Assembly (NCBI RefSeq): GCF_001278805.1
Contig: NZ_CP012602.1
Span: 2,882,001-2,946,000, forward strand
Length of the DNA stretch: 64,000 bases
Source of the DNA: Bacillus sp. FJAT-18017
Lineage (GTDB): Bacteria; Bacillota; Bacilli; Bacillales; Cytobacillaceae
Direction: 5' to 3'
Part shown: positions 52,823 to 61,854 of the stretch, one piece after another
Layout: each line of letters begins with the position of its first letter
Position numbering within the stretch: the stretch's first letter is position 1
The notes under the pieces: generated by a model
Seen by the model: only the letters and a program-made list of their open reading frames with translations
Databases searched by the model: none
Told to the model about the DNA's origin: nothing
Program-made: the position numbers and the translations under genes

Positions 52823-53119
52823 ATACGCTTCCTCCGAAACATAGTTTTGTATGTCTATACTTGGTTATACCATTAATAGTGGGATTTACAAACTTCCAGG
52901 TAAGCAGGGATTTAGCTTTTTCTTTAAAAAAACTCTCTGGTTCGGTTGAGATGGGTGCGGTTAAAGCACTGTAACTGCTGCCAATTGCCAATGCAGATTG
53001 GATGCACAATCTACAGATAGTTTTCTGTTTTTTTGGCAAAAATAATCTTTGCGGGGTTTGATTGGATTCTTGTCCAGGCTATGGTAAAGTAAGTGAAGTA
53101 AAGAAAGCGAGTGATTGTA

Positions 53120-53494
53120 ATGATAAAAATTGATCTTCCATCACCAGATGTGGTCCTGACTCGGAAAAGCCAGTTAGGGGAGCCAGTTGAAGCAGTGATT
53201 AGCAGTAAATATGGGTTTACCGATTATAATCGGATTCCACGCGATAAAGGCGGCATCATTCTGTTTTACGATGCAAATGATGACTTGATGTTCGTCGGCA
53301 AGGCTAGAAAGCTGCGCCCGCGCGTTAAGCGACATTTCGAGGATACCGTTTCGCCAATCAAGAACCATCGTGACGACGTAAAAAAGATTGCAGTCCTAGT
53401 CATTGATGACCCAATGGAGCGCGAAATTTATGAAACTTATGCCATCAACACATTGAAGGCGAAGTATAATGTTGATAAAGTTTTCTACAAATAA
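53120..53494 (+). CDS. GIY-YIG-like nuclease domain protein
   Basis: A 124-residue protein that resembles single-domain GIY-YIG proteins of Bacilli, often called nucleotide excision repair endonucleases. The core reads GGIILFYDANDDLMFVGKAR followed by KLRPRVKRHF: the GIY is degenerate (IILFY) and YIG appears as FVG, with the Arg of the second helix kept. A Glu in MEREIYETYAI fits the metal ligand. Activity is uncertain because both hallmark tripeptides have diverged. ATG at 53120 is used rather than GTG at 53111. Confidence 0.7.
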   Translation: MIKIDLPSPDVVLTRKSQLGEPVEAVISSKYGFTDYNRIPRDKGGIILFYDANDDLMFVGKARKLRPRVKRHFEDTVSPIKNHRDDVKKIAVLVIDDPMEREIYETYAINTLKAKYNVDKVFYK

Positions 53495-53505
53495 ACCTGT
53501 GATGT

Positions 53506-53534
53506 AACGCTCAGATTTAATCTGGGCGTTTTTC
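53506..53534 (+). terminator. Terminator after the GIY-YIG-like gene
   Basis: AACGCTCAGA and TCTGGGCGTT form a stem with one G-U pair, followed by TTTTC. Confidence 0.8.
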
Positions 53535-53558
53535 GTTGTTTTTTTCAGCAATGGATGC

Positions 53559-53756
53559 CTATAGAGCCCGTAGGATAAGGCCTAACACTGGCAGCAAGAC
53601 TAATACAAGTATACTTTGAAAAAAAGTTAGAATACTATCTCGTTTCCAAGTATTTTGTTTCGGATAACGGTTTGTTAGCCTTTGGAAAACAAACAGACAG
53701 AACCACCAGAAAATTAAGGAATACAGCACTGAATTAAAGTCTTGATAAATCATCAT
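53559..53756 (-). CDS. Small two-helix membrane protein
   Basis: A 65-residue protein with helices VLYSLIFWWFCLFVFQRL and TFFQSILVLVLLPVLGLIL separated by a basic loop (TNRYPKQNTWKRD). ATG follows GGGGGAGGAGA. The family is not recognised; it may belong to the small Bacillus membrane proteins with no assigned role. Confidence 0.65.
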   Translation of the reverse strand: MMIYQDFNSVLYSLIFWWFCLFVFQRLTNRYPKQNTWKRDSILTFFQSILVLVLLPVLGLILRAL

Positions 53757-53782
53757 TCTCCTCCCCCTCGTTCACTCCGAAA

Positions 53783-53935
53783 TATTTATAGGTTGACATC
53801 GATAGCAGCATCTCTTGATAAAATCTTATTTTGTCATACATAAACTTTTGGAAGTGTCACATAGAACATGAAAAGTGCGCAGAAAATCGAACCGTAAAGC
53901 CAAAAACATGCGCACATTTTATTTCTAAATTATAC
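53783..53935. other. Facing promoters and hairpin with a possible 27-residue hydrophobic peptide
   Basis: On the minus strand TGGTATAAT (53929-53937) precedes a short frame (53834-53917) encoding MCACFWLYGSIFCALFMFYV then TLPKVYV, without a ribosome-binding site. On the plus strand TTGACA at 53793 could start an RNA ending at the hairpin GTGCGCA/TGCGCAC (53875-53916) followed by TTTTATTT. Whether either RNA exists is unclear. Confidence 0.3.
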
Positions 53936-53965
53936 CATAAACACAGCATTTTCAATTGCATGCAG

Positions 53966-53992
53966 AAAAGCCCAATTCGCAGGAGAATTGGA
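53966..53992 (-). terminator. Terminator after the first RsbR-like gene
   Basis: On the minus strand CCAATTC-TCCTGC-GAATTGG is followed by GCTTTTC. Confidence 0.65.
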
Positions 53993-54013
53993 CTGTTAGT
54001 TTTATTATTAAAT

Positions 54014-54850
54014 TTAAAAAGTTTCGATGGAGAGGTATTTTTTAAGTGTTTCTTGTAAGGTTCCTTTTGTTTCGGCTTTGTCGATAAATGTAATGCCATA
54101 ATGAATCATTTTTCTGACCAGGTCTGGGCGAAGACCTGTTATGACGCCTTTGCAGCCCATCATATTAATACCATTCAATACTTTCTGGAAGTGGTCCATG
54201 ACATCCATTTCCATAGTTGCGATACCTGACAGATCCAGGATCAACGTTTGGACTTTTTGGTTGGCAATTTCTATTAACACCTTTTCCTCTATTGTCCGCA
54301 TCCGGTACGAATCAATCAAGCCAATAAGTGGAAGGACTGATACAGAGGGACTGACTGGAATGATTGGAACGGATAAATGCTCGACAAGCTTGCGCTGCGT
54401 GTTTAAAAGCTCGTCCTTGAAGGTTGAATAGCTTAAAAAGAAATTGTTGAGGAATTGGTCGATTTTATCGTTAATTCGTTTCTCAAGACCAAAGAAATCT
54501 TCTTTTTTCACCAGGCTGCCATTATGTTGGTCGAATTGGTAGATAAATTTCCATAAAGTACGGCGGACCGCCTGAATCCATTCAAGTTTAAAAGAAAGGG
54601 TCAGCGCATGTTCAGCCCAAATTTGCCCTTCTTGCTCGGCAAAACGGATTAGTTCCTCTTCTTTTTCTTCTAAAACATAACTTGCAAGCAGTTCTGCATT
54701 CTTTAACAGATCAATATTCCCTTTTTGAAGAATCTCGTGGATTTTAGATGCAACACCCACAGCCTCCGAGAGTAATTGTTGTTTAAATTCTTCACGGTTC
54801 TCCGTAACGTACTCGGAAATCTGCAACCCTAAATTTACGGTAGATTCCAT
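54014..54850 (-). CDS. RsbR-like STAS domain protein A
   Basis: A 278-residue protein with an all-helical N-terminal sensor-like region (residues 1-155) and a C-terminal STAS domain (LILDLSGIATMEMDVMDHFQ; GCKGVITGLRPDLVRKMIHY). RsbR proteins build the stressosome that releases RsbT to activate SigB. The position of the phosphorylated Thr (DT in RsbRA) is occupied by EM here, and the second Thr site after GLRPDL is also absent. It is therefore probably a non-canonical member. ATG follows AAAAGGGG. A second paralogue lies at 57828-58646. Confidence 0.85.
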   Translation of the reverse strand: MESTVNLGLQISEYVTENREEFKQQLLSEAVGVASKIHEILQKGNIDLLKNAELLASYVLEEKEEELIRFAEQEGQIWAEHALTLSFKLEWIQAVRRTLWKFIYQFDQHNGSLVKKEDFFGLEKRINDKIDQFLNNFFLSYSTFKDELLNTQRKLVEHLSVPIIPVSPSVSVLPLIGLIDSYRMRTIEEKVLIEIANQKVQTLILDLSGIATMEMDVMDHFQKVLNGINMMGCKGVITGLRPDLVRKMIHYGITFIDKAETKGTLQETLKKYLSIETF

Positions 54851-54903
54851 TTTATCTTTTTCCCCTTTTTATTTATTTCGAGTTGGTTAACAACTTATTT
54901 ATA

Positions 54904-54923
54904 GTGTTAAAAGTATAACACTG
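54904..54923. promoter_or_regulatory. Inverted repeat upstream of RsbR-like gene A
   Basis: AGTGTTA-AAAGTA-TAACACT is a perfect 7-bp dyad in the divergent region between the STAS gene and the phosphodiesterase gene. It may be an operator; no known regulator is matched. Confidence 0.3.
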
Positions 54924-55100
54924 ATACTTTACTCAGAAAAATAATTAACCCTTCCTTATAACCCAACATATCTCTACCCTTTTTTATTTAAGGGTAAACA
55001 TGTTTTTTATTACTTTTTACTACAGCTAGAAGGATTTTCCTTTCTATTTTTCCTAATATTTTTTATTATTAACATAGTACTATCTAAATTGGAGGCATTT

Positions 55101-56408
55101 ATGGCCCGTCTTACTGATCATTTATTTGTCATATCTTTCGATTGCCTCGCCACACTAGATGTTCCTTTTTTAATGGAGCTTCCAAACTTTAGAGCTTTTA
55201 TTGAAAAAAGTTCCTTTTGTAAAGGAGTTGAAACGATTTATCCGTCAGTGACTTATCCGTGCCATACAACTATTGTGACCGGAAATTTCCCTAACAAACA
55301 CCGAATTATAAATAATAAAATGGTCCAGCCCGGGTGCCCTTCTCCTGACTGGTATTGGCACCGACATCATATTAAGGGAACGACTCTTTACGATGAAGCA
55401 AAAAAAGCCGGAATGTCGACTGCTGCCCTGCTGTGGCCTGTGACTGCCAAGGCAAATATCGACTATAATCTACCTGAAATTTTTTCAAACAGGCGCTGGA
55501 AGCATCAGATACCAGTGTCGCTCATGAATGGCACAGCGCTTTATCAGCTAGAACTGAACAACAAGTTTGGACACCTGCGAAGAGGAATCAGCCAGCCCTA
55601 CCTGGATGATTTCGTCCTTGAATCAACCGTACATACCATTTTAACAAAAAAGCCAGGATTGATGCTCACTCATTTGGTTGACCTCGACTCCATGCGGCAT
55701 TACCACGGATTTTCTTCAGAACAAGCCCATGCCGCGCTTCACCGCCATGATGAGCGTTTAGGGAGGATTCTAACAGCTATTAAGGAAGCGGGGCTCGAAG
55801 ACAAATCGACGGTCGTTCTTCTTGGAGATCACAGCCAGCTTGACGAGTCTAAAGTAATTAAGCTCAACGTATTATTTAGGGAACACGGGCTGATCAAGCT
55901 GAGTGCGAGCGGCAAAGTTACTGAATGGAAGGCTTTTTGCAATAGCTGTGACGGCTCTGCCTATGTCTATTTAAAAAATGAGGGCGATAAGGAAACAAAA
56001 AAAATTGTCGCCAGCCTTCTCGAACGCCTATTAAAAGAAGGCAGCAATGGAATTGAAGCTGTGATAACAGGCGATGAAGCTGCCTTGAGAGGCGCAGATG
56101 GCAAAGCGCTCTATATGCTTGAGGCGGAACGAGGTTTTTATTTTGAGGAGGCGATTGAAGGTAATTTTATTGAAGATGTGACAGAGGAAACTGCCCGTGA
56201 GAAAAATTACACCTTTGCGTGCCACGGCTATTCGCCAACTAAGGAAGATTATAAAACAGTGTTTTTTGCAGCCGGGAAAGGAATTCGCCCTGGCATCGAA
56301 ATACCAGCGATGAGGCTAGTCGATGAGGGTCCTACCCTGGCGAGGCTGCTTGGTGTTAGTCTCGGGGACACCGATGGCCGGGTCATCGAGGAACTATTAA
56401 TGGATTGA
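55101..56408 (+). CDS. Alkaline phosphatase-superfamily phosphodiesterase (nucleotide pyrophosphatase type)
   Basis: A 435-residue metal-dependent phosphodiesterase. The first metal Asp is in VISFDCLATLD, the nucleophile Thr is in YPSVTYPCHTTIVTG, and further metal ligands are in DLDSMRHYHG, LLGDHSQLD and the His of FACHGYSP. This is the NPP/type I phosphodiesterase pattern. No signal peptide is visible, so it is cytoplasmic. ATG at 55101 follows GGAGG. It lies between two RsbR-like genes and ahead of an MFS transporter. The substrate is unknown. Confidence 0.88.
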   Translation: MARLTDHLFVISFDCLATLDVPFLMELPNFRAFIEKSSFCKGVETIYPSVTYPCHTTIVTGNFPNKHRIINNKMVQPGCPSPDWYWHRHHIKGTTLYDEAKKAGMSTAALLWPVTAKANIDYNLPEIFSNRRWKHQIPVSLMNGTALYQLELNNKFGHLRRGISQPYLDDFVLESTVHTILTKKPGLMLTHLVDLDSMRHYHGFSSEQAHAALHRHDERLGRILTAIKEAGLEDKSTVVLLGDHSQLDESKVIKLNVLFREHGLIKLSASGKVTEWKAFCNSCDGSAYVYLKNEGDKETKKIVASLLERLLKEGSNGIEAVITGDEAALRGADGKALYMLEAERGFYFEEAIEGNFIEDVTEETAREKNYTFACHGYSPTKEDYKTVFFAAGKGIRPGIEIPAMRLVDEGPTLARLLGVSLGDTDGRVIEELLMD

Positions 56409-56518
56409 GCGTGGTGCTGTGAAAATCGCTGTTATAAAAACAGCACATATAATTCAAAAACTTTCCGGTTAAATCATCTACATGAAAGTAAAGAAAACCA
56501 AATAAGGGGGGTACGTTC

Positions 56519-57790
56519 ATGAAAGGTTTTACTAAGGAAGAAAGCAGCTGGATCCGCTATGACTGGGCCAGCTCGGCCTACTCGATTATCATTTCGACAG
56601 CCGTGTTTCCCCTTTTTTATAAGGCATCTGCAAAAAGTGCGGGAGTCGCTGATTCGGATTCCACTGCCTATCTTGGTTACACGATTGCGATTGCCACGTT
56701 CATCCTTGCGATGATAGGCCCTATTCTCGGGACAATTGCCGACTACAAAGGCCTGAAAAAGAAATTCTTTACGATTTTTTTCACCCTGGGCATTACCGCT
56801 ACAGCTGCCCTGGCATTTGTGCCGGGCGAGAACTGGATGGCACTGCTTGTCTGCTATACACTCGCGGTGCTCGGTTCAACGGGGACGAATGTGTTTTACG
56901 ATGCTTTCATTGTCGATGTTACATCTGACGAGCGGCTGGATCAAGTATCGGCACGCGGATATGGGATGGGTTATATTGGCTCGACGATTCCATTCATTAT
57001 CTCTATAGCGGTTATCATAACTGCCCAGCAAGGCATCCTGCCGATTTCCGTGAATGTCGCAAGTAAAATTGCCTTCCTGATTACAGCTCTATGGTGGGGT
57101 CTTTGGGCGATTCCAATGTTTAAGAATGTGCACCAAAAACATTATATTGAGCGGGAACCGCAAATTATTTTAAACAGCTTCAGACGCCTTGGCAAGACGT
57201 TCAAAGAAATTCGCAAGTACAAGGCATTATTCTTATTCCTTTTAGCTTATTTCTTTTACATTGATGGCGTCGGAACGATCATCACAATGTCAACTGCCTA
57301 TGGCACCGATCTTGGCTTGAACTCCACTACCCTATTGATTGTCCTTTTTGTGACCCAGGTAGTTGCCTGGCCGTTCGCGATCCTGTTCGGAAAGCTGTCA
57401 GCCAAATATACGGGCAAAAAAATGCTTTATGTTGGTATCAGTGTTTATATAATTGTTTGTATCTATGCGTATTTCCTCGAGACAGCAGCCGACTTCTGGA
57501 TTCTTGCAATGCTGGTCGCTACTTCACAAGGCGGTATCCAGGCGCTTAGCCGTTCGTATTTTGCTAAGCTCGTACCAAAAGCGAATGCCAACGAGTTTTT
57601 TGGATTCTATAACATCTTTGGCAAATTCGCTTCAATTATGGGGCCTCTGCTGGTCGGTGCGACAGCGCAGTTAACTGGTAACTCGAGCATGGGTGTTTTC
57701 AGCCTTGTTATCCTGTTCATCATCGGAATCATTATCCTTGCATTTGTACCTGAGCCAAAAGTGGAAGGCCACGCTTCTAGAATTGCATAA
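56519..57790 (+). CDS. MFS transporter (UMF1/Atg22-like)
   Basis: A 423-residue, 12-helix major facilitator. The opening WIRYDWASSAYSIIISTAVFP is characteristic of the UMF1/Atg22-related family, and GPILGTIADYKGLKKKFF is the loop 2-3 signature of MFS. An inner charged loop (KHYIEREPQIILNSFRRLGK) separates the two halves. Related proteins export amino acids or unknown solutes; the substrate here is not known. ATG follows AAGGGGGG. A bidirectional terminator separates it from the convergent STAS gene. Confidence 0.88.
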   Translation: MKGFTKEESSWIRYDWASSAYSIIISTAVFPLFYKASAKSAGVADSDSTAYLGYTIAIATFILAMIGPILGTIADYKGLKKKFFTIFFTLGITATAALAFVPGENWMALLVCYTLAVLGSTGTNVFYDAFIVDVTSDERLDQVSARGYGMGYIGSTIPFIISIAVIITAQQGILPISVNVASKIAFLITALWWGLWAIPMFKNVHQKHYIEREPQIILNSFRRLGKTFKEIRKYKALFLFLLAYFFYIDGVGTIITMSTAYGTDLGLNSTTLLIVLFVTQVVAWPFAILFGKLSAKYTGKKMLYVGISVYIIVCIYAYFLETAADFWILAMLVATSQGGIQALSRSYFAKLVPKANANEFFGFYNIFGKFASIMGPLLVGATAQLTGNSSMGVFSLVILFIIGIIILAFVPEPKVEGHASRIA

Positions 57791-57796
57791 AAAACG

Positions 57797-57829
57797 AAAT
57801 CCACTCTGAGAGCCAGAGTGGATTTTTTT
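57797..57829. terminator. Bidirectional terminator between MFS and RsbR-like genes
   Basis: AAATCCACTCTG and CAGAGTGGATTT form a 12-bp stem with T and A tracts on the two sides. Confidence 0.9.
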
Positions 57830-58646
57830 AACGAAATTTTTTAAGGGCTTGCTTTACATTCGCGAAAATCTCAAAGCTTGAAATGGATAAACCGCTATGT
57901 ACGATTAATTTCGCAAGATCGGGACGCAGACCTGTAATAATCGTCCTAATGCCCAGAAGATGAAAAATGTTGCCGATATCATGTAGGGAGCGGGCGATTT
58001 CTTCATTAATATTTTTAATTCCGGAGAAATCAACAATAATATGCTTTATTCCCATTGCCGAAACTCTTGGGACAACTTTTTCAACGATATAGGTAACTCT
58101 GTAAGGATTAATATCCCCAATTAGAGGAATGACGGCAATATTATCGAGAAGCGGGACTATTGGTGCTGACAATTCGGCCATTTCGACTTCTGCCCCCGCT
58201 TTGAAGTGATCAGAAATCCGTTCGAAAGCCAACACTGTTTCATTCACGCTAACATCCATGAGCTTATTTATCCATTTTATCAGGAATGAGGTTTCTTTAC
58301 GGGACAGGTCGAATTTCTCGCCGATTCCGGTTAAAAGATCATTAAAAACTTCTCGTGTAGGTGAATAACGGACAATAATTTTTGAAATGCTCCCACCTGT
58401 TTCAGCCTGTGCTTGAGCATTCTTTTTGCTCCAGGTGACAAGCGTTTCCGGGATTCCATCGCTCTCGCCATTAAGAAGTGTTTGGCTTAAAAAGCCTAAT
58501 AATTCCCGGTACATCTTTTTTGCTTGTATAGCTTCCCATTCAGGAATCGTATCATCCAGCCTGCTAATCACTTCATGGACGATATGTTCCGCAAGCTGCT
58601 TTGCGTTTTGTCCTAAATAGGTGGATACGTTTAGCATGGAGCTCAT
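57828..58646 (-). CDS. RsbR-like STAS domain protein B
   Basis: A 272-residue paralogue of the protein at 54014. Its N-terminal helical region is followed by a STAS domain (HIIVDFSGIKNINEEIARSL; GIRTIITGLRPDLAKLIVHS). At the site of the RsbRA phospho-Thr it has Glu (NE in place of DT), which could mimic permanent phosphorylation. The second Thr site is Leu. ATG follows AGAGAGAGGT. Together with the other copy it brackets the phosphodiesterase and transporter genes. Confidence 0.85.
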   Translation of the reverse strand: MSSMLNVSTYLGQNAKQLAEHIVHEVISRLDDTIPEWEAIQAKKMYRELLGFLSQTLLNGESDGIPETLVTWSKKNAQAQAETGGSISKIIVRYSPTREVFNDLLTGIGEKFDLSRKETSFLIKWINKLMDVSVNETVLAFERISDHFKAGAEVEMAELSAPIVPLLDNIAVIPLIGDINPYRVTYIVEKVVPRVSAMGIKHIIVDFSGIKNINEEIARSLHDIGNIFHLLGIRTIITGLRPDLAKLIVHSGLSISSFEIFANVKQALKKFR

Positions 58647-58919
58647 CGCGTACCTCTCTCTTTCTATTAAATAGTATAGTAGGATTTCACATTATCTAAG
58701 TGTATAACTCCGTAAACTTGTTTGCAATTTTTTCGATTTACTGGCAATTATACCCAATGAAATGTCTGGCTTATGTAAAAAAACTGTAAAGATTTTAAAT
58801 AATACTATAAAAGTCGTATTTTGGCAAAAATTAGCTCTTGTTGTATTTAATTGGCTGATATACTATTAATTTGAAATTGATAGATTATCATTCTATGAAA
58901 ATAGGGAGAGGAGCACTTT

Positions 58920-61109
58920 TTGAAAGCAATTAATAGACTATTCTTGTTGGCTCTTTCACTGGCTCTTATTTTTTCATCCGTTCCATTCAACACAGTTGAA
59001 GCGGCGGAACCAACGGAACCTCTTATCTCAGTAAAACTGGTTAACACAGCATATGTAGGCAATAAATCGGAATTAACCATTATTCCGGAGATGGCCTACA
59101 CAACCAATCTTCCAGGTGTATCTCTTGAAGCACAGCAAACATACCGTCTGAAAGTTAACGGTACAAATGTAGACCTTCTAAAAGGGACAACCCGTCTTGG
59201 AAGTGCAGCCATAGTCGATTTGAAACCAGTTAAAGGAAATGGCCCGCTTTCCATAAATGGCAATCCATATTTAGGCAGCTTTAGTTTTTCAAGTGAAAGC
59301 GGCAAGTATGTCCGCCCTGTTAATACACTTGGCCTCGAAGACTACCTAAAGGGTGTCGTACCGGCGGAAATGCCCGCTCTATGGAATATGGAAGCCTTAA
59401 AATCCCAGGCTGTTTCCGCTCGCACCTATGCATTGGGTTATGTAAATAAATTACCAAATGACACAGTCAGTTATCAAGTATATGCCGGTTACAAGTGGCA
59501 TGAGAGAGCAACTCAAGCTGTCGAAGCAACTACCGGAGAAGTGATTACCTACGGAGGTAATTCTATTGGAGCAGGTGCCGTCTTTTCTTCAAGCAATGGC
59601 GGTATGACAGAGTCCAACACAAATGCTTGGGGAGGAACCCAGTCTCCCTACCTGAATGTGAAGCAAGATCCTTACGATCCTAAGACTGTTTGGAACTTCA
59701 ATATGAAAAAGCAACAAATTAATCTCACCGGGCTTGACCTAAACAAAGCTGACTCCTGGTGGGCATCTACAATAGAGGCAGAACAAACAAAGGTTATTAA
59801 CAACATCAAAGCCTGGATTAAGGCTAATGGATATGCCGGTAAGGATATAAAGCTTACCAATATATCAGCTCTTACGCTCGGCAGCAAAACCTCTGGAGGG
59901 CGTGTTAGCAAAGGAAGTATGACGATTCAATTTTTGGTTAAGGAGCAAGGTATTGCTTCAGTGAAGACGATTCAGCTAACTGATGTATCTGCTTCGAAAA
60001 TCCGCTCAATTGTCGGACTCGACCTGATGAAGAGCTATTTGGTGGATTCAGTCGTATCTTCTACTGACACATTCTCAGTTTCAGGAAGAGGCTACGGCCA
60101 TGGAGTGGGATTAAGCCAGTATGGCGCTAGGAAAGCTGGAGACTCCGGGAAAACCTATAAGGAAATCCTAGCGTTCTATTATGACGGTACTGCATTGAAA
60201 AAAATGTATCAGCCAGCACCTGAAATTGTTGAGCCGGTCATTCCTGACCCTGCACCAGCTGTTCCCGCTCCGCCACCTGTAACTCCGGCGCCGGCACCAG
60301 CACCAGCCAAGGATGAAACAGCGCCTGCCATTAATGAAACCAAGGCAGTCTTTGATTCAAAATCGAACAAAGTCAATGTTTCCTTTAAAACAAGTGAAAC
60401 GGCAAAACTGACTGTGAAGGTTCAAGATTCAAAAGGAAAAGTGCTCAATACTCTTCTAAACGGAATTGAAACGCAATCAGGTGTCCAAACCGCTTCATGG
60501 AATGTAGCAACAATCGCCAATGGCACCTATACATTTGTCATTGAAGCATCAGATGCCAGCGGCAATAAGGGAACAGCTGCTTTGCCATTTAAGCTTGTGA
60601 AGCCTGCACCAAAGGATATTACCGCACCAATTATTAAAAATACAGCAACTTCTTATGATGCAAAAGCAAACAAAGTTTTCCTGAAGTATGAAATCAATGA
60701 GTCCGCAAAAGTAACCATTGTAGTTAAGGACTCAAAAGGAAAAATTGTCGCAACGCCAGCAACAAACCTTGCAGTGAAATCCGGTGTCCGCTGGGCATCC
60801 TGGGATGCTTCAAAACTTGCAAATGGCACATATACGATTACGATTACAGCTGTTGACTCCAGCAACAACAAGCGTATCGCAACTGTTACGAACAAATTAG
60901 CGAAGCCAGCCGCAAAAAAATTGACCGGTAAGGTAACGGCCACGACCCTTAATGTCAGGGCGACAGCATCATCCAGCGGCAAAAAAATAGGTTCCCTAAA
61001 AAAGAACCAGATCGTCACGATCATTTCCAAGCATGGCAGCTGGTACAAAATTCAATACCTTAAAGGCACCGGGTATGTCCACTCATCCTATGTAACAATT
61101 GTAAAATAG
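58920..61109 (+). CDS. SpoIID/LytB domain protein with Ig-like repeats and SH3 domain
   Basis: A 729-residue secreted protein. It has a signal peptide (LFLLALSLALIFSSVPF, cleavage near VEAAEP), then a SpoIID/LytB domain with YLKGVVPAEMPALWNMEALK SQAVSARTYAL and the active-site-like GRGYGHGVGLSQYGARKAG. A Pro/Ala linker (about residues 440-465) leads to two FlgD-like Ig repeats (DETAPAI..., DITAPII...) and a C-terminal bacterial SH3 domain (TTLNVRATASSSGKKIGSLK). SpoIID is a lytic transglycosylase that degrades peptidoglycan during engulfment; LytB-type proteins modify autolysins. The SH3 suggests wall anchoring. The start is TTG at 58920 after GAGAGGAG. Confidence 0.88.
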   Translation: MKAINRLFLLALSLALIFSSVPFNTVEAAEPTEPLISVKLVNTAYVGNKSELTIIPEMAYTTNLPGVSLEAQQTYRLKVNGTNVDLLKGTTRLGSAAIVDLKPVKGNGPLSINGNPYLGSFSFSSESGKYVRPVNTLGLEDYLKGVVPAEMPALWNMEALKSQAVSARTYALGYVNKLPNDTVSYQVYAGYKWHERATQAVEATTGEVITYGGNSIGAGAVFSSSNGGMTESNTNAWGGTQSPYLNVKQDPYDPKTVWNFNMKKQQINLTGLDLNKADSWWASTIEAEQTKVINNIKAWIKANGYAGKDIKLTNISALTLGSKTSGGRVSKGSMTIQFLVKEQGIASVKTIQLTDVSASKIRSIVGLDLMKSYLVDSVVSSTDTFSVSGRGYGHGVGLSQYGARKAGDSGKTYKEILAFYYDGTALKKMYQPAPEIVEPVIPDPAPAVPAPPPVTPAPAPAPAKDETAPAINETKAVFDSKSNKVNVSFKTSETAKLTVKVQDSKGKVLNTLLNGIETQSGVQTASWNVATIANGTYTFVIEASDASGNKGTAALPFKLVKPAPKDITAPIIKNTATSYDAKANKVFLKYEINESAKVTIVVKDSKGKIVATPATNLAVKSGVRWASWDASKLANGTYTITITAVDSSNNKRIATVTNKLAKPAAKKLTGKVTATTLNVRATASSSGKKIGSLKKNQIVTIISKHGSWYKIQYLKGTGYVHSSYVTIVK

Positions 61110-61119
61110 GTTAAAAAAT

Positions 61120-61165
61120 AAAGCAGAGCAGAATCCACTAATGTGAATTCGCTCTGCTTTTTTAT
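61120..61165 (+). terminator. Terminator after the SpoIID/LytB gene
   Basis: AAAGCAGAGC and GCTCTGCTTT with an inner GAATCCAC/GTGAATTC dyad, followed by TTTTATT. Confidence 0.9.
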
Positions 61166-61198
61166 TGGAAAAGATATGCCAGTCTTGTTAATGATGAT

Positions 61199-61672
61199 TT
61201 ATGTCTTGAAATCATATTCTACTGAAGATTCAGCAATGCCTTTTAATACTTTTGCACGATTTTCAATAAATGCCTTCATATACCTTTCTAAGAACAGCTT
61301 ATCAGCTAGGATTCCAATTACACCGAAAGGCGACTTATACTTGAATGTATCCATCATTAAGGTACCTCCCTCTTCCTCAACAAACTGATGAGTGTATTCA
61401 AAAGATGCGAAAGCTCCCTTCACCATAACATCCACAAAAATTTGAGGCTTTTCCATCATAGTTACTTTGGCTGTCAATCTTTGTTTAATACCAAAATGAA
61501 CGGCTTCCCACGTAACACTATCTCCAAACTCCAATAATCCTTTTGTTATTCCGCCCACCGCCCGCTCTTTTGTCGCAGATGTCGTTTGGATATGTATGTC
61601 TACATTTCTTGCAAGATCAAAGCATACCTCAATAGGCGCATTGATCCATTCAATATGCTGAATAACTGGCAC
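61199..61672 (-). CDS. SRPBCC family (START/polyketide cyclase-like) protein
   Basis: A 157-residue protein with the SRPBCC fold: opening strand IEWINAPIEVCFDLARNVDI, then EFGDSVTWEAVHFGIKQRLT and the long C-terminal helix LFLERYMKAFIENRAKVLKG. Members bind hydrophobic ligands; the ligand here is unknown. GTG at 61672 follows AGAGGAGA. It is possibly transcribed with the 35-residue membrane protein upstream. Confidence 0.85.
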   Translation of the reverse strand: MPVIQHIEWINAPIEVCFDLARNVDIHIQTTSATKERAVGGITKGLLEFGDSVTWEAVHFGIKQRLTAKVTMMEKPQIFVDVMVKGAFASFEYTHQFVEEEGGTLMMDTFKYKSPFGVIGILADKLFLERYMKAFIENRAKVLKGIAESSVEYDFKT

Positions 61673-61720
61673 ATCAATTCTCCTCTTATTAACTTGGCGA
61701 GACTATTTAGACTAGAACCC

Positions 61721-61828
61721 TCAAAACAAGTAATCGGCATATCGGGATAACATCGGTATTCCTATATATCCTATAAAAATACCAAACAAGAACACCCAAA
61801 AATAACTCCATTTCAGATATTTTTTCAT
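61721..61828 (-). CDS. Very small single-pass membrane protein
   Basis: A 35-residue protein, MKKYLKWSYFWVFLFGIFIG followed by YIGIPMLSRYADYLF, with one transmembrane helix. ATG at 61828 follows GGGGGATTGGG. The spacing and composition make it plausible, but the family is not recognised. Confidence 0.5.
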   Translation of the reverse strand: MKKYLKWSYFWVFLFGIFIGYIGIPMLSRYADYLF

Positions 61829-61854
61829 CCCAATCCCCCACTATAATATACTAT

